A stretch of DNA of 64,000 nt from Rhodovarius crocodyli (lineage in GTDB: Bacteria; Pseudomonadota; Alphaproteobacteria; Acetobacterales; Acetobacteraceae): assembly GCF_004005855.1 (NCBI RefSeq), contig NZ_SACL01000004.1, positions 434,001 through 498,000 on the forward strand, written 5' to 3'. The translations under genes were made by a program, and so were the position numbers. Below the pieces are notes generated by a model. That model made no database searches and had not been told where the DNA came from. It saw nothing but the letters and a program-made list of their open reading frames with translations. Numbering within the stretch: the first letter of the stretch is position 1; each line of letters begins with the position of its first letter. Shown here one piece after another: positions 7,696 to 14,730 of this stretch.

Positions 7696-8202
7696 TCAGA
7701 ACGGGATGTCGTCGTCCCGGTAATCCTTCTTGCCGTTGACGTAGTCCTGGTTGCTTTGGCGCTGGCGCCCTGCGTCAGGCTGCCTGCCTCCGGTTCCCCG
7801 GCCTCGATCCTCGCCTCCGTTGCCATGGCCTCCATCACCATCCCCCTCCTGACGCAGGTTGCCGCCGACGAGGGCCACCTGCCCCCGAAATTGGCGCAGC
7901 ACGATTTCGGTGGTGTAGCGCTCGACACCATCCTTGTCGGACCATTTACGGGTCTCGAGCTGGCCTTCGATGAAGACCTCATTGCCTTTTCGCAGGTAGC
8001 GCTCGGCCACGTCGCATAAGTGCTCGTTGAAGATCGCGACGGAGTGCCACTCCGTGCGCTCCTGCAGATTGCCCTCGCGATCCTTGAACTTTTCGCTTGT
8101 CGCCAATCGCAGGTTCACGACCCGGTTGCCGTTTTGAAGGGTCCGCGTCTCTGGGTCGCGACCAAGGCGCCCCAGGATCATGACCTTGTTGACGCCCGCC
8201 AT
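7696..8202 (-). CDS. ssb: Single-stranded DNA-binding protein, phage copy
   Basis: Residues 1-110 are a bacterial-type OB fold ([39 protein letters not shown]-like), followed by a glycine/aspartate-rich linker and the acidic tip DDDIPF that recruits partner proteins. It coats ssDNA at the replication fork. The start follows the host pattern MAGVNKV exactly. It closely resembles the host SSB at 43,628 in the OB fold but has a different linker. The gene heads a leftward transcript whose control region contains operator copy 2. Confidence 0.95.
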   Translation of the reverse strand: MAGVNKVMILGRLGRDPETRTLQNGNRVVNLRLATSEKFKDREGNLQERTEWHSVAIFNEHLCDVAERYLRKGNEVFIEGQLETRKWSDKDGVERYTTEIVLRQFRGQVALVGGNLRQEGDGDGGHGNGGEDRGRGTGGRQPDAGRQRQSNQDYVNGKKDYRDDDIPF

Positions 8203-8264
8203 CAGATCACCCTGTCCATGGCCCTGCGGGTAGCATGCGGCGGCACGCGCCGCCTAGTGTAAAA

Positions 8265-8278
8265 CACATCTAAATGTG
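8265..8278. promoter_or_regulatory. Operator palindrome, copy 2 (CACAT-CTAA-ATGTG)
   Basis: The site lies between divergent ssb and the DUF932 gene. Symmetry extends to 22 bases (8261-8282) because AAAA and TTTT flank the arms. Leftwards, a TACACT hexamer follows within one turn and could be the -10 box of ssb. Confidence 0.65.
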
Positions 8279-8354
8279 TTTTTACACGGTTTTGACCTTG
8301 CAATAATTCCTACGTTCTGTTACTTTGGAGGGGTTCGGAGGGCATTGCCCGACC

Positions 8355-8415
8355 TCAGCCGCGCCATCTCGGTGCGGCGCGCCCAGCCGGCGGCGTGTTT
8401 CGCCGGCGAAGAGGA
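8355..8415 (+). promoter_or_regulatory. Hairpin leader module 1 (type I)
   Basis: Hairpin A pairs 8358-8365 with 8371-8378; hairpin B pairs GCCGGCG (8386-8392) with CGCCGGC (8401-8407). The Shine-Dalgarno GAAGAGGA follows directly at 8408, eight bases before the ATG of the DUF932 gene. Confidence 0.7.
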
Positions 8416-8422
8416 CATACCA

Positions 8423-9610
8423 ATGCCCGACACCAACATCATGGACACGAACACCGGCCGCATCGGCGCACGCAGCGTCGATGTCAGCAGGGGCGCCCTG
8501 GACGGCTCTGTGAGCAGCCAGTGGTTCGCCCGGCCCGATGACCAGCGCTTCCTGACCCTCGAAGGCCTCTTGGCCTCCGTGGAGCAGCGCAGAGAGCGCA
8601 GCATCGTGAACACCCTCGACACCCGTTCCATCGGGGTGCGGGGCAGCAGGGAGGATGAAACCCTCCTGCAGCTCATCACCCCGGACGGGATGATCGCCCC
8701 CAACAACTGGTCCTTCGGCCAACTCTGCTCCCGCGTTGGCGCGCCTGCGGGCTTCCTGCGCACGCTTCGGCTGGCGCCGGCGGTCCTGCAGGAGCGTCTC
8801 GAGCGCTCGGATGCCGAGCAGCTGAAGTTCATGCGCACCATCAATCCCGACGGGACCGAGGTCGCTGAACTCCGCGCCGTCACCGGCGTGGATTATGGCC
8901 GGGTGTGGGACGAGGAGGTGGTTCGCGCTGTCATGGGCATCGCCAGCGATGGCACCTGGAAGGTTCCGGGCGTCATCAACTGGGGTAAGGGCACCTACGA
9001 CCCTTCGGCGCCGGTCAGCAGCGAGAGCACCACGCTCTACGCCTCGGACCGCGACGTGTTCATGTTCCTGTGCCGCGACGAGTACCCGATCGAGGTCGGG
9101 AAGCTCCGCAACGGCGACCCTGACTACATGTTCCCGGGCTTCATCGTCTCCAACTCGGAGACGGGATCCCGGGCGCTGACCATCGAGACGATGTATCTCC
9201 GCGCCGTCTGCATGAACCGCAACCTCTGGGGTGTGGAGAACAAGCAGACCGTCCGGATGCGTCACTCCAAGGGGCTGCCCTCCCGCTTCGCGGCGGAGGC
9301 CGGCCCCACCCTGCGCCAGTTCAGCCAGGCCTCCGCGTCCGCGGTCGCACAGAAGGTGATCGCGGCGAAGGGCACCATCATCGGCAAGGACGATGATGAG
9401 GTGAAGGATTTCATCCGGAAGCAGGACTTCAGCATCAAGTCGACCGAGCAAATCATGGCCTCGGTCTACGGTGAGGAAGGCCATCCGGCCCGGTCCGTGT
9501 GGGATGTCGTCCAAGGCATCACCGCGAAGGCCCGGGAGATCCGGCACCAGGATGAACGCGTGGACATGGAGCGCAAGGCCGGCGCGCTGATGAACAGGAT
9601 CAAGGTCTGA
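8423..9610 (+). CDS. DUF932 (phage/plasmid-like) protein, 395 aa
   Basis: The protein matches the DUF932 layout: an N-terminal region with YDYGRVWDEE-like text (VTGVDYGRVWDEEVV), VFMFLCRDEYPIEVG, GSRALTIETMYLRAVCMN, and a C-terminal helical part. Such proteins are widespread early genes on phages and plasmids and their biochemical role is unsettled. I chose MPDTNIMDTN because GAAGAGGA lies in front of it; the longer frame starts inside the operator. A strong terminator follows the stop. Confidence 0.8.
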   Translation: MPDTNIMDTNTGRIGARSVDVSRGALDGSVSSQWFARPDDQRFLTLEGLLASVEQRRERSIVNTLDTRSIGVRGSREDETLLQLITPDGMIAPNNWSFGQLCSRVGAPAGFLRTLRLAPAVLQERLERSDAEQLKFMRTINPDGTEVAELRAVTGVDYGRVWDEEVVRAVMGIASDGTWKVPGVINWGKGTYDPSAPVSSESTTLYASDRDVFMFLCRDEYPIEVGKLRNGDPDYMFPGFIVSNSETGSRALTIETMYLRAVCMNRNLWGVENKQTVRMRHSKGLPSRFAAEAGPTLRQFSQASASAVAQKVIAAKGTIIGKDDDEVKDFIRKQDFSIKSTEQIMASVYGEEGHPARSVWDVVQGITAKAREIRHQDERVDMERKAGALMNRIKV

Positions 9611-9616
9611 CACCCG

Positions 9617-9705
9617 GGCCCGGGGGCTTCACAGCTCCCGGGCCTTTCTCGTCACCCCATCACGGGGTGGCCCGCCGAGCGCCCCCGGATCGGGGCGCGA
9701 AAGGA
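9617..9705 (+). promoter_or_regulatory. Hairpin leader module 2 (type II) with terminator hairpin
   Basis: A terminator-like stem pairs 9617-9627 with 9634-9644 and is followed by TTTCTC. Hairpin A pairs CACCCC (9653-9658) with GGGGTG (9664-9669). Hairpin B pairs GCGCCCC (9679-9685) with GGGGCGC (9692-9698). The Shine-Dalgarno GAAAGGA is at 9699 and the ATG at 9714. Confidence 0.72.
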
Positions 9706-9713
9706 ATGCGACA

Positions 9714-10049
9714 ATGCAAACCGAACAGGAAACACCCGCGGCACCGGCAGAGCCGGAGACCGAGGCGAACCCCTACCGGTTCGAAATGAGCTTCCAGCCC
9801 GCACAGGCAGCCATCTATCTGCTCGCTCGGGTCGCCGATGGCGATTTCGTCGATTGCATCGAGGCCCGCGAGGCTCTCGCCCGCTGGAAGAGCTGTCTCG
9901 CCACGGAAGCCAACGCCGACGCCATCGAACAGCTGTCCTCCGACGAGGTGGAGTTCGACGACCATGGCGTTGCCGTGGTCGAGGCCGACGGCGGCTACTG
10001 GATACAGGGCTGGCTGTGGGTTGAGCAGGAGGCTGAGAATGCCGACTGA
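9714..10049 (+). CDS. Hypothetical acidic protein, 111 aa
   Basis: It is acidic with a disordered start (QTEQETPAAPAEPETEA) and a folded-looking remainder (FEMSFQPAQAAIYLLARVADGDF, YWIQGWLWVEQEAE). It is the first of five closely packed rightward genes sharing leader module 2. I recognise no family. Confidence 0.6.
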   Translation: MQTEQETPAAPAEPETEANPYRFEMSFQPAQAAIYLLARVADGDFVDCIEAREALARWKSCLATEANADAIEQLSSDEVEFDDHGVAVVEADGGYWIQGWLWVEQEAENAD

Positions 10050-10293
10050 CCTCACCGCCGAATGCCTGGCTGGCTACGACGCCCCGAAGGGCGCGGCCTG
10101 CCCCTATATGTTCAGCAGTTCATCCTGGCTCGCCTGGATGGCTGGCAGGCGGGTTGCCGGAATGTCCCGACCCACCGCGTGCCGATCCAGCCGCGGTTAC
10201 TCCGTCCGCATTAAAACCGCTGGCGGCTCTCAGGTACTCGTCGCCTTCGCGGGCCCGGACCTCACCGAGATCACGATGGACCGGGCGCCATGA
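10039..10293 (+). CDS. Hypothetical protein, 84 aa
   Basis: MPTDLTAECL starts 11 bases inside the preceding gene. The second half (GYSVRIKTAGGSQVLVAFAGPDLTEI) looks like a small beta-rich fold. It ends in a four-base ATGA overlap with the next gene. No family is recognised. Confidence 0.55.
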   Translation: MPTDLTAECLAGYDAPKGAACPYMFSSSSWLAWMAGRRVAGMSRPTACRSSRGYSVRIKTAGGSQVLVAFAGPDLTEITMDRAP

Positions 10294-10484
10294 AACGCGC
10301 CGACGCCCTCAATGCGATCCGCGCCGCCGGCGCACAAGGCGACCAGCAAGCGTTCATGCGGCTCTACGTCGAGAACCGCGTCAGCAAAAGTGCGGCTGAC
10401 GCTGCCTGGCGGGAGGGCCAGAATCTGGCCCGCTTCGTCAAACAGCGCGACGCCAAGGAGGTGTCTCGTGACCCAGTCGCCTGA
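10290..10484 (+). CDS. Hypothetical protein, 64 aa
   Basis: A short helical, basic protein (MKRADALNAIRAAGAQGDQQ...AWREGQNLARFVKQRDAK) coupled to the previous gene by an ATGA overlap. An AAGGAGG near its end serves as the ribosome site of the next gene. Confidence 0.5.
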   Translation: MKRADALNAIRAAGAQGDQQAFMRLYVENRVSKSAADAAWREGQNLARFVKQRDAKEVSRDPVA

Positions 10485-10683
10485 CCTCTCCACCGTCGCC
10501 ACCCGCACCCCGGCCACGACCTGGGACGGGAAGCACGACGTGCTCCCCTCCGCCCGGGCCCAGTTCCGGGGCAGCGATGTCCCGCCTGAGGCCTTCCGCG
10601 CTCCTGCCAACTTTGCGGCCAACGCCGCACTGGTCGGCCTGTGGAAGATCATCGGCGACTTCACGGTCCGGCACCGCCGCTGA
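10468..10683 (+). CDS. Hypothetical protein, 71 aa (GTG start)
   Basis: A perfect AAGGAGG (10455-10461) lies seven bases before the GTG, which overlaps the previous gene by 17 bases. The protein ends ANAALVGLWKIIGDFTVRHRR. No family is recognised; the ribosome site is the main support for the start. Confidence 0.55.
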   Translation: MTQSPDLSTVATRTPATTWDGKHDVLPSARAQFRGSDVPPEAFRAPANFAANAALVGLWKIIGDFTVRHRR

Positions 10684-10689
10684 CGTGAA

Positions 10690-10941
10690 ATGACGAGGCC
10701 CCCTATAGAGGTGCGCGTCACCCCATGGGTCAACGTCGAAGGAAACCCGCTCTGGCATGGCTCGCGTATCGCGGCTTACCGGATCTGGATCGAGTTCGAC
10801 GGACGCCACTGGTACCAGTGCCATGAGTGGGAAAACCGCCACGGCAACCGGGAGCGGTGGACCGACAGCTGGATCAACGGTCTCCGTGGCTTTCCGCCAC
10901 ATGCGACCGTCCCAGCCGCCAGCGATCCCCCGCCACCATAA
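10690..10941 (+). CDS. Hypothetical protein, 83 aa
   Basis: The protein is rich in tryptophan and tyrosine (VTPWVNVEGNPLWHG, YRIWIEFDGRHWYQCHEWEN) and probably beta-structured. It closes the five-gene cluster; its stop touches the terminator hairpin of leader module 3. Function is unknown. Confidence 0.55.
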   Translation: MTRPPIEVRVTPWVNVEGNPLWHGSRIAAYRIWIEFDGRHWYQCHEWENRHGNRERWTDSWINGLRGFPPHATVPAASDPPPP

Positions 10942-10943
10942 CC

Positions 10944-11027
10944 GCCGCCCCTCCGGGGGCGGCTCCTCCGTCGCCCCATCCTGGGGCGGCGCGCCCAGCC
11001 GGCGGCGTGTCTCGCCGGCGAAGAGGA
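10944..11027 (+). promoter_or_regulatory. Hairpin leader module 3 (type I)
   Basis: Stem T pairs 10944-10951 with 10956-10963; hairpin A pairs CGCCCC (10972-10977) with GGGGCG (10983-10988); hairpin B pairs 10998-11004 with 11013-11019. GAAGAGGA at 11020 precedes the ATG at 11036. Confidence 0.72.
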
Positions 11028-11035
11028 ACACCACC

Positions 11036-11461
11036 ATGCCGATCGCGAAGCGGTGCAGAAAATGCACAGGTTCGAATTGCGGTGCGGAAGCCACAGCAAA
11101 TTGGGATGTCGAGAGCCAAAGCTGGGTCCTGGGCACGCTCCACACCAACACCTGGTGTGACGCCTGCGAATACGATGACCCCGGTCTGGTCGATGTCGAA
11201 GTCAGCGAGAACCTGGTCGAGGACTTCCAGCTCGAGATCTGGCGCGGCGACGACAACGAAGGGCCCATCACCCGCATCGTTGTTGCCTGCGTGCTGTTCG
11301 ACCCGGAGGAAGCTGGCATCTCCTGCCCGAAGCACGTCTTCGAGGAGGAAGCCGACATCACCCGGCTGCTGACCATCGCCCGACAGAGCGAGCGCAGCGA
11401 CCCGTTCGACGACAAGCTCCCCAGCGACGAAGCCATCATCACGGCCGCGCTGAACCTCTGA
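11036..11461 (+). CDS. Hypothetical protein with N-terminal cysteine pairs, 141 aa
   Basis: The N-terminus has C-x2-C and further cysteines (CRKCTGSNCG, then CDACEYDD near residue 42), suggesting one zinc site made from paired knuckles. The remainder is acidic (LVDVEVSENLVEDFQLEIW, FEEEADITRLL). The start follows leader module 3. Possible roles include nucleic-acid or protein binding, but nothing is specific. Confidence 0.6.
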   Translation: MPIAKRCRKCTGSNCGAEATANWDVESQSWVLGTLHTNTWCDACEYDDPGLVDVEVSENLVEDFQLEIWRGDDNEGPITRIVVACVLFDPEEAGISCPKHVFEEEADITRLLTIARQSERSDPFDDKLPSDEAIITAALNL

Positions 11462-11464
11462 CCT

Positions 11465-11544
11465 GGGGCGGCCCTGCGCCGCCCCCCTCGTCGCCCCATC
11501 ATGGGGTGGCCCGCCGAGCACCCCCGGATTGGGGTGCGAAAGGA
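11465..11544 (+). promoter_or_regulatory. Hairpin leader module 4 (type II)
   Basis: Stem T pairs 11465-11472 with 11478-11485; hairpin A pairs CGCCCC (11492-11497) with GGGGTG (11503-11508). Hairpin B pairs GCACCCC (11518-11524) with GGGGTGC (11531-11537), an A-T pair where modules 2 and 5 have G-C. GAAAGGA at 11538 precedes the clamp ATG. Confidence 0.75.
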
Positions 11545-11552
11545 CCGAACCT

Positions 11553-12704
11553 ATGTTCGACAACGCTTTCAAGGACAATATCGTCGGCGCCGTGAGCTGC
11601 GATGCGCAGTTCCTCCGGGCGGCCTTGGATAAGGCCTTCCTGGCGGTGAATGCGAAGCTGAAGGTCCCTGCCCTGCACCATGTGCTGGTCAGGAACGACA
11701 AGCTCTACGCCACCGACATGGAGATGATGATCTTCGTCGATCTGCCCCCGGGCAGCTGCTCCGGCTCCGCGTTCCTGACTGACCCCGAGCGCCTCCTCGC
11801 CATCCTCAAGACTGCGGATGGCCGCATCACGGTCGAGGGCCGACGCCAGGATGTGAAGGACGGCGACGCCATCTGCTCCATCTTGGTGCGGGCCGGCGAT
11901 GCGTCGATCTGGTCACCCAGTTGCCCGGTGGAAGACTTCCCGGCGCTCGATCGTCTCAAGGAGGCGAAGGAGCGACTTACCCTCACGGCCGAGCAACTCG
12001 CGCTCGCCTTCAGCTGCGTCGCCCCGGCGATCAGCACTGAGGCAACCCGCTACTATCTGAACGGCATCTGCTTCGACATGAGGAGCGAGCCGGCGGGATT
12101 CACGATGGCGGCCACCGATGGCCACCGTCTCGCGACCTTCGACTTCCCTGTCGAGCCCAAGGTCGCCATGAAGCCCATCATCCCGAAGCTGGCCATCACG
12201 TCGCTGCAGAAGCTGCTCAAGGGCAGCCGCAGCGACGTGCTGCTGAAGATCGGCGACACAAGGGCAGAGTTCTCCTCTGCCGACTGGGCGCTGACGACGA
12301 AGCTCATCGACGGCAGCTTCCCCGAATACGGTCGGGTGGCTGCCACCAGCTTGGAAAGCAAGGGCACGGCCAATTGGGTCGTGTCCGCTGACAAGGCGGC
12401 CTTCGCCAGCACGCTGGCAAGGGTCCATATCCAGGGAAAAAGCGCCCCGGTGAAGCTCACCTCGTCCGGCGAGCTGGTCAGCGGCAATCAGGTTGATGGC
12501 CAGGCCAGCGCGCCCATCTCCGGCGCTCTTATCACGGGCGTCCCTCAGGATGTGGGCTTCAATGGGAAGTACTTCGCCGAGGCGCTGAAGAGCGCCCCGG
12601 GCGACCGTATCTCCCTTTTCTTCCAGGATCCGGGTGGGCCCTTCTTGCTGAAGGTGCCCGGCCGGGATGACTGGAGCACTACGCTCATGCCCCTGCGGTT
12701 GTGA
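11553..12704 (+). CDS. dnaN: DNA polymerase III beta subunit (sliding clamp), phage copy
   Basis: The 383-residue protein has the three-domain clamp plan: an N-terminal domain (LRAALDKAFLAVNAKL...LHHVLVRNDKLYATDMEM), a middle domain with AATDGHRLATFDFPV, which is the classic bacterial clamp signature, and IDGSFPEYGRV; the C-terminus ends TLMPLRL in place of the host MPMRL. It would encircle DNA and tether a polymerase, presumably host Pol III. The start MFDNAFK follows leader module 4; nine residues of upstream frame come from the leader. A phage-borne beta clamp is uncommon. Confidence 0.88.
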   Translation: MFDNAFKDNIVGAVSCDAQFLRAALDKAFLAVNAKLKVPALHHVLVRNDKLYATDMEMMIFVDLPPGSCSGSAFLTDPERLLAILKTADGRITVEGRRQDVKDGDAICSILVRAGDASIWSPSCPVEDFPALDRLKEAKERLTLTAEQLALAFSCVAPAISTEATRYYLNGICFDMRSEPAGFTMAATDGHRLATFDFPVEPKVAMKPIIPKLAITSLQKLLKGSRSDVLLKIGDTRAEFSSADWALTTKLIDGSFPEYGRVAATSLESKGTANWVVSADKAAFASTLARVHIQGKSAPVKLTSSGELVSGNQVDGQASAPISGALITGVPQDVGFNGKYFAEALKSAPGDRISLFFQDPGGPFLLKVPGRDDWSTTLMPLRL

Positions 12705-12710
12705 GCAACC

Positions 12711-12790
12711 GGCCGAGGGTCATCCCTCGGCCTCTCGTCGCCCCATCGCGGGGCGGCCCGCCGAGCGCCCCCGGATGGGGCGCGAAAGGA
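12711..12790 (+). promoter_or_regulatory. Hairpin leader module 5 (type II)
   Basis: Stem T pairs 12711-12719 with 12724-12732; hairpin A pairs CGCCCC (12739-12744) with GGGGCG (12750-12755); hairpin B pairs GCGCCCC (12765-12771) with GGGGCGC (12777-12783). GAAAGGA at 12784 precedes the ATG at 12798. Confidence 0.75.
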
Positions 12791-12797
12791 CAACCCC

Positions 12798-13301
12798 ATG
12801 CATCTTTCCGATGCCATCGCACTTGCGGTCGCGCAGCTGAAGGCTGAGCGCGAAATCGCGGTGGGCTGCTACTTCGCCCCCGGCGCATCCAGGGACGACC
12901 TGAGCAGCCTCGACGACACGGAGCGCGAGCATCTGGCCGGTCTCAATGCCGCTATCAGCGCGCTGGAAACGGCGTGGCCGGTGGCGGTCGAGAAGATCTC
13001 GGCCGGCGCCCACGCCATTGCTAGCCTGGCCGAGAGCCGGCTGGAGGACATGCACGCCGACGCCGAAAGCCGCCACGAGAAGCAGATTTTCCGCTGCACG
13101 AACTATGTGGCCGCAATCGACCGCGTGCGCGAGTTTCGCGCGGGGCTGGAGCACGTCATGCCCGACCCGCCGCTCTGGGACTACGATGTCCGGGACAGCC
13201 TTCGGCACCATGCCGAGGAACACGGCGTCGACCTGGAAGCAGCGATGACCGCTCACAGCGACACGGGTGAATGCCCGTGCTGCGCCAATCCATCAAAATA
13301 G
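12798..13301 (+). CDS. Hypothetical protein, 167 aa
   Basis: The protein is mostly helical (DAIALAVAQLKAEREIAVG, LAGLNAAISALETAWPVAVEKI, SLAESRLEDMHADAESRHEKQ) and ends with a cysteine cluster ECPCCANPSK that might bind metal. No family is recognised. Its stop lies in a small AAATAGG/CCTATTT hairpin (13296-13317) that leads into an AT-rich gap. Confidence 0.6.
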   Translation: MHLSDAIALAVAQLKAEREIAVGCYFAPGASRDDLSSLDDTEREHLAGLNAAISALETAWPVAVEKISAGAHAIASLAESRLEDMHADAESRHEKQIFRCTNYVAAIDRVREFRAGLEHVMPDPPLWDYDVRDSLRHHAEEHGVDLEAAMTAHSDTGECPCCANPSK

Positions 13302-13321
13302 GATCAAGAACCTATTTATAG

Positions 13322-13350
13322 TTGCAATCGTAGGTATTTATTGGTAATAT
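13322..13350 (+). promoter_or_regulatory. Sigma-70-type promoter of the exported 75-aa protein
   Basis: TTGCAA (13322-13327) is followed after exactly 17 bases by TAATAT (13345-13350). The surrounding 13,296-13,390 is far more AT-rich than the rest of the prophage, and no hairpin leader module is present here. Confidence 0.55.
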
Positions 13351-13397
13351 TACTTTGTTGGTGAGGAATTAACTTCATCGACATTGGAGAAATACCA

Positions 13398-13625
13398 ATG
13401 AAGATCGCACTTCCGGCCATTGTGGTATTGGTCGTGGCGGCTTCCCCGCCGGTCGCGCCGGCTCCGATCAAGAGCCTGGACGCGCTGATGGACGAGTTTT
13501 CCTCCGAGTTGGAGAAGCTCGCCCAGATCGAGGACGACGATGCCTTCATGCAAGCCGTCCTCAGCTACCTCTCCCCGCTGCCCGGTCCGCCGGCCAGCTT
13601 GGGGGTGCCCATCTACCCGATGTAG
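13398..13625 (+). CDS. Small exported protein, 75 aa
   Basis: Residues 1-22 (MKIALPAIVVLVVAASPPVAPA) read as a signal peptide with likely cleavage after an alanine; the mature part is acidic and helical (LDALMDEFSSELEKLAQIEDDD) and ends in a proline-rich tail. A GGAGAAA ribosome site precedes the ATG. It has its own promoter in AT-rich DNA, the pattern of a lysogenic-conversion (moron) gene. Target and function are unknown. Confidence 0.6.
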   Translation: MKIALPAIVVLVVAASPPVAPAPIKSLDALMDEFSSELEKLAQIEDDDAFMQAVLSYLSPLPGPPASLGVPIYPM

Positions 13626-13631
13626 CGCCCC

Positions 13632-13713
13632 ACCGCCCAGCTACTGGGCGGTCCTCCGTCACCCATCATGGGTGGCGCGCTCAGCCGGCGGCGCGTTTCG
13701 TCGGCGAAGAGGA
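13632..13713 (+). promoter_or_regulatory. Hairpin leader module 6 (type I)
   Basis: Stem T pairs 13632-13640 with 13644-13652; hairpin A pairs CACCC (13660-13664) with GGGTG (13670-13674); hairpin B pairs GCCGGCG (13684-13690) with CGTCGGC (13699-13705), keeping pairing through a G-U. GAAGAGGA at 13706 precedes the ATG at 13724. Confidence 0.72.
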
Positions 13714-13723
13714 ACCCCACCCT

Positions 13724-13846
13724 ATGGCACCCATCGCCATCCGCCTGGCCGGCATTGTCGGCCGTGCTGTCTGCGCCGCGGCCATCGCCGTCATTGTGAC
13801 CCGCAGCAGCCCCGCCCGCCGGCTGGCGCGGCGCGACAACACCTGA
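13724..13846 (+). CDS. 40-residue membrane peptide
   Basis: MAPIAIRLAG starts a single hydrophobic span (IVGRAVCAAAIAVIVT) followed by an arginine-rich tail (ARRLARRDNT), which predicts an outside-in topology with the basic tail in the cytosol. The start is fixed by leader module 6. No function is known. Confidence 0.55.
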   Translation: MAPIAIRLAGIVGRAVCAAAIAVIVTRSSPARRLARRDNT

Positions 13847-13849
13847 TCG

Positions 13850-14080
13850 AAGCCGCCTCGGGCGGCTGCCGCCCTCCCCCAGGGTGGCCCGTTGAGACAG
13901 GGCCTGGGCACTTCCCTACCCCAACCCAGGATAGACCCATCAGCGGCAACTGAGGGCCTTGCCGGCGCATGCACCCCCGTGCGCCTGGTAGGGCCCTCCC
14001 CGTCCGCGGCGCTCACGACGAGCGCCGCCCGCCGACGCCCCCGGTTGAGGGGCAGAAGACGCCCCGATCCGGGGATGGAG
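13850..14080 (+). promoter_or_regulatory. Divergent hairpin leader region (module 7)
   Basis: The 230-base gap holds several GC hairpins but no convincing gene: GCCGCC/GGCGGC near 13852, GCCTGGG/ACCCAGG around 13900-13930, GGCGCT (14008-14013) with AGCGCC (14021-14026), and GCCCC (14037-14041) with GGGGC (14049-14053), ending in a GGAG ribosome site at 14077. It looks like one degraded module followed by one divergent working copy. Confidence 0.45.
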
Positions 14081-14086
14081 ACATTC

Positions 14087-14377
14087 ATGGAACTCGTTCA
14101 TGACCTGATCGACCCTCGAGAGGTATATTCTCACATCGAGGATGACCGGGTTCGAGAAGCGTGCATCTACGGCCGCCGCAGTGATTACATCACCGTGCAC
14201 CGGCAGCGCACGCGCCTGTATGACGCCAGCATCGCCCATCAGAGGCGGCTGGCGAACGATCCGAGAGTTACGGTTGAGGAGCGGCGCATGCTCCTGGAAT
14301 ACACCCACTTCCTGCGGAATAATCTGCATGATCCGGACCTGTTCCTGCAGTTCTTGCGCCTCTTCTGGTTGACCTGA
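14087..14377 (+). CDS. Hypothetical protein, 96 aa
   Basis: The protein is highly charged and helical (DDRVREACIYGRRSDYITVHRQRTRLYD, VEERRMLLEYTHFLRNNLHDPDLFLQFL are its main segments). I prefer MELVHDLIDP over an ATG 12 bases earlier because TGGAG lies seven bases before it. No family is recognised. Confidence 0.55.
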   Translation: MELVHDLIDPREVYSHIEDDRVREACIYGRRSDYITVHRQRTRLYDASIAHQRRLANDPRVTVEERRMLLEYTHFLRNNLHDPDLFLQFLRLFWLT

Positions 14378-14382
14378 CTACC

Positions 14383-14460
14383 CCGCCCGGCCCCCTCCAC
14401 CGGGCGGCCTCAGCCACCCCCACGGGTGGCGCGTTCAGCGCGGACCACTGCGCGAAGAGG
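14383..14460 (+). promoter_or_regulatory. Hairpin leader module 8, without an obvious gene
   Basis: Stem T pairs CCGCCCGG (14383-14390) with CCGGGCGG (14400-14407); hairpin A pairs CCACCC (14414-14419) with GGGTGG (14424-14429); hairpin B is shortened to GCGC (14438-14441) and GCGC (14450-14453). GAAGAGG at 14454 is intact, yet no ATG, GTG or TTG follows at working distance. Confidence 0.6.
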
Positions 14461-14690
14461 CCTACCAGCGAACTCGAGCTGGCGTCGCTCCCCTATACTA
14501 TTCCATCACCAGGGTGAGTTCGGAGCCACCGGCCCCCTGCCCCAGCGAGGCAGGCGCCGCCGCGCACCGTAGCGCGCGGAGAAGGAAAGTCGCCTCGTTC
14601 TGGGCAGCCCGCATCCGTCGTGGACGGTCGCTCTGCAGAAAGCCCTGGAACCGCCGCTTGGCCGCGGCGCGCGAACGAGATCAATTGCCA
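14461..14690 (+). other. Gap with possible gene remnant or small RNA
   Basis: No confident gene lies here. A TATACT hexamer at about 14494-14499 could be a -10 box. A basic 59-codon frame opens at GTG 14514 and closes at the 14,690 stop, and the whole stretch ends at an intrinsic terminator. Options are a decayed gene behind leader module 8, a noncanonical start, or a roughly 200-base RNA. Confidence 0.3.
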
Positions 14691-14730
14691 TAGCCCCTGA
14701 GACCAGCCCGGTCTCAGGGGCTATTTGTCT
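14691..14730. terminator. Intrinsic terminator between rightward genes and cI-like gene
   Basis: A 13-base perfect stem (14692-14704 with 14710-14722, loop AGCCC) is followed by ATTTGTCTT. It ends rightward transcription; the stop codon of the convergent repressor gene lies inside the stem. Confidence 0.8.

Noticed and set aside
8300-8345. SOS box candidate near GTTC at 8314
   Set aside because: The second GTTC is far more than seven bases away, so it does not fit the LexA consensus.
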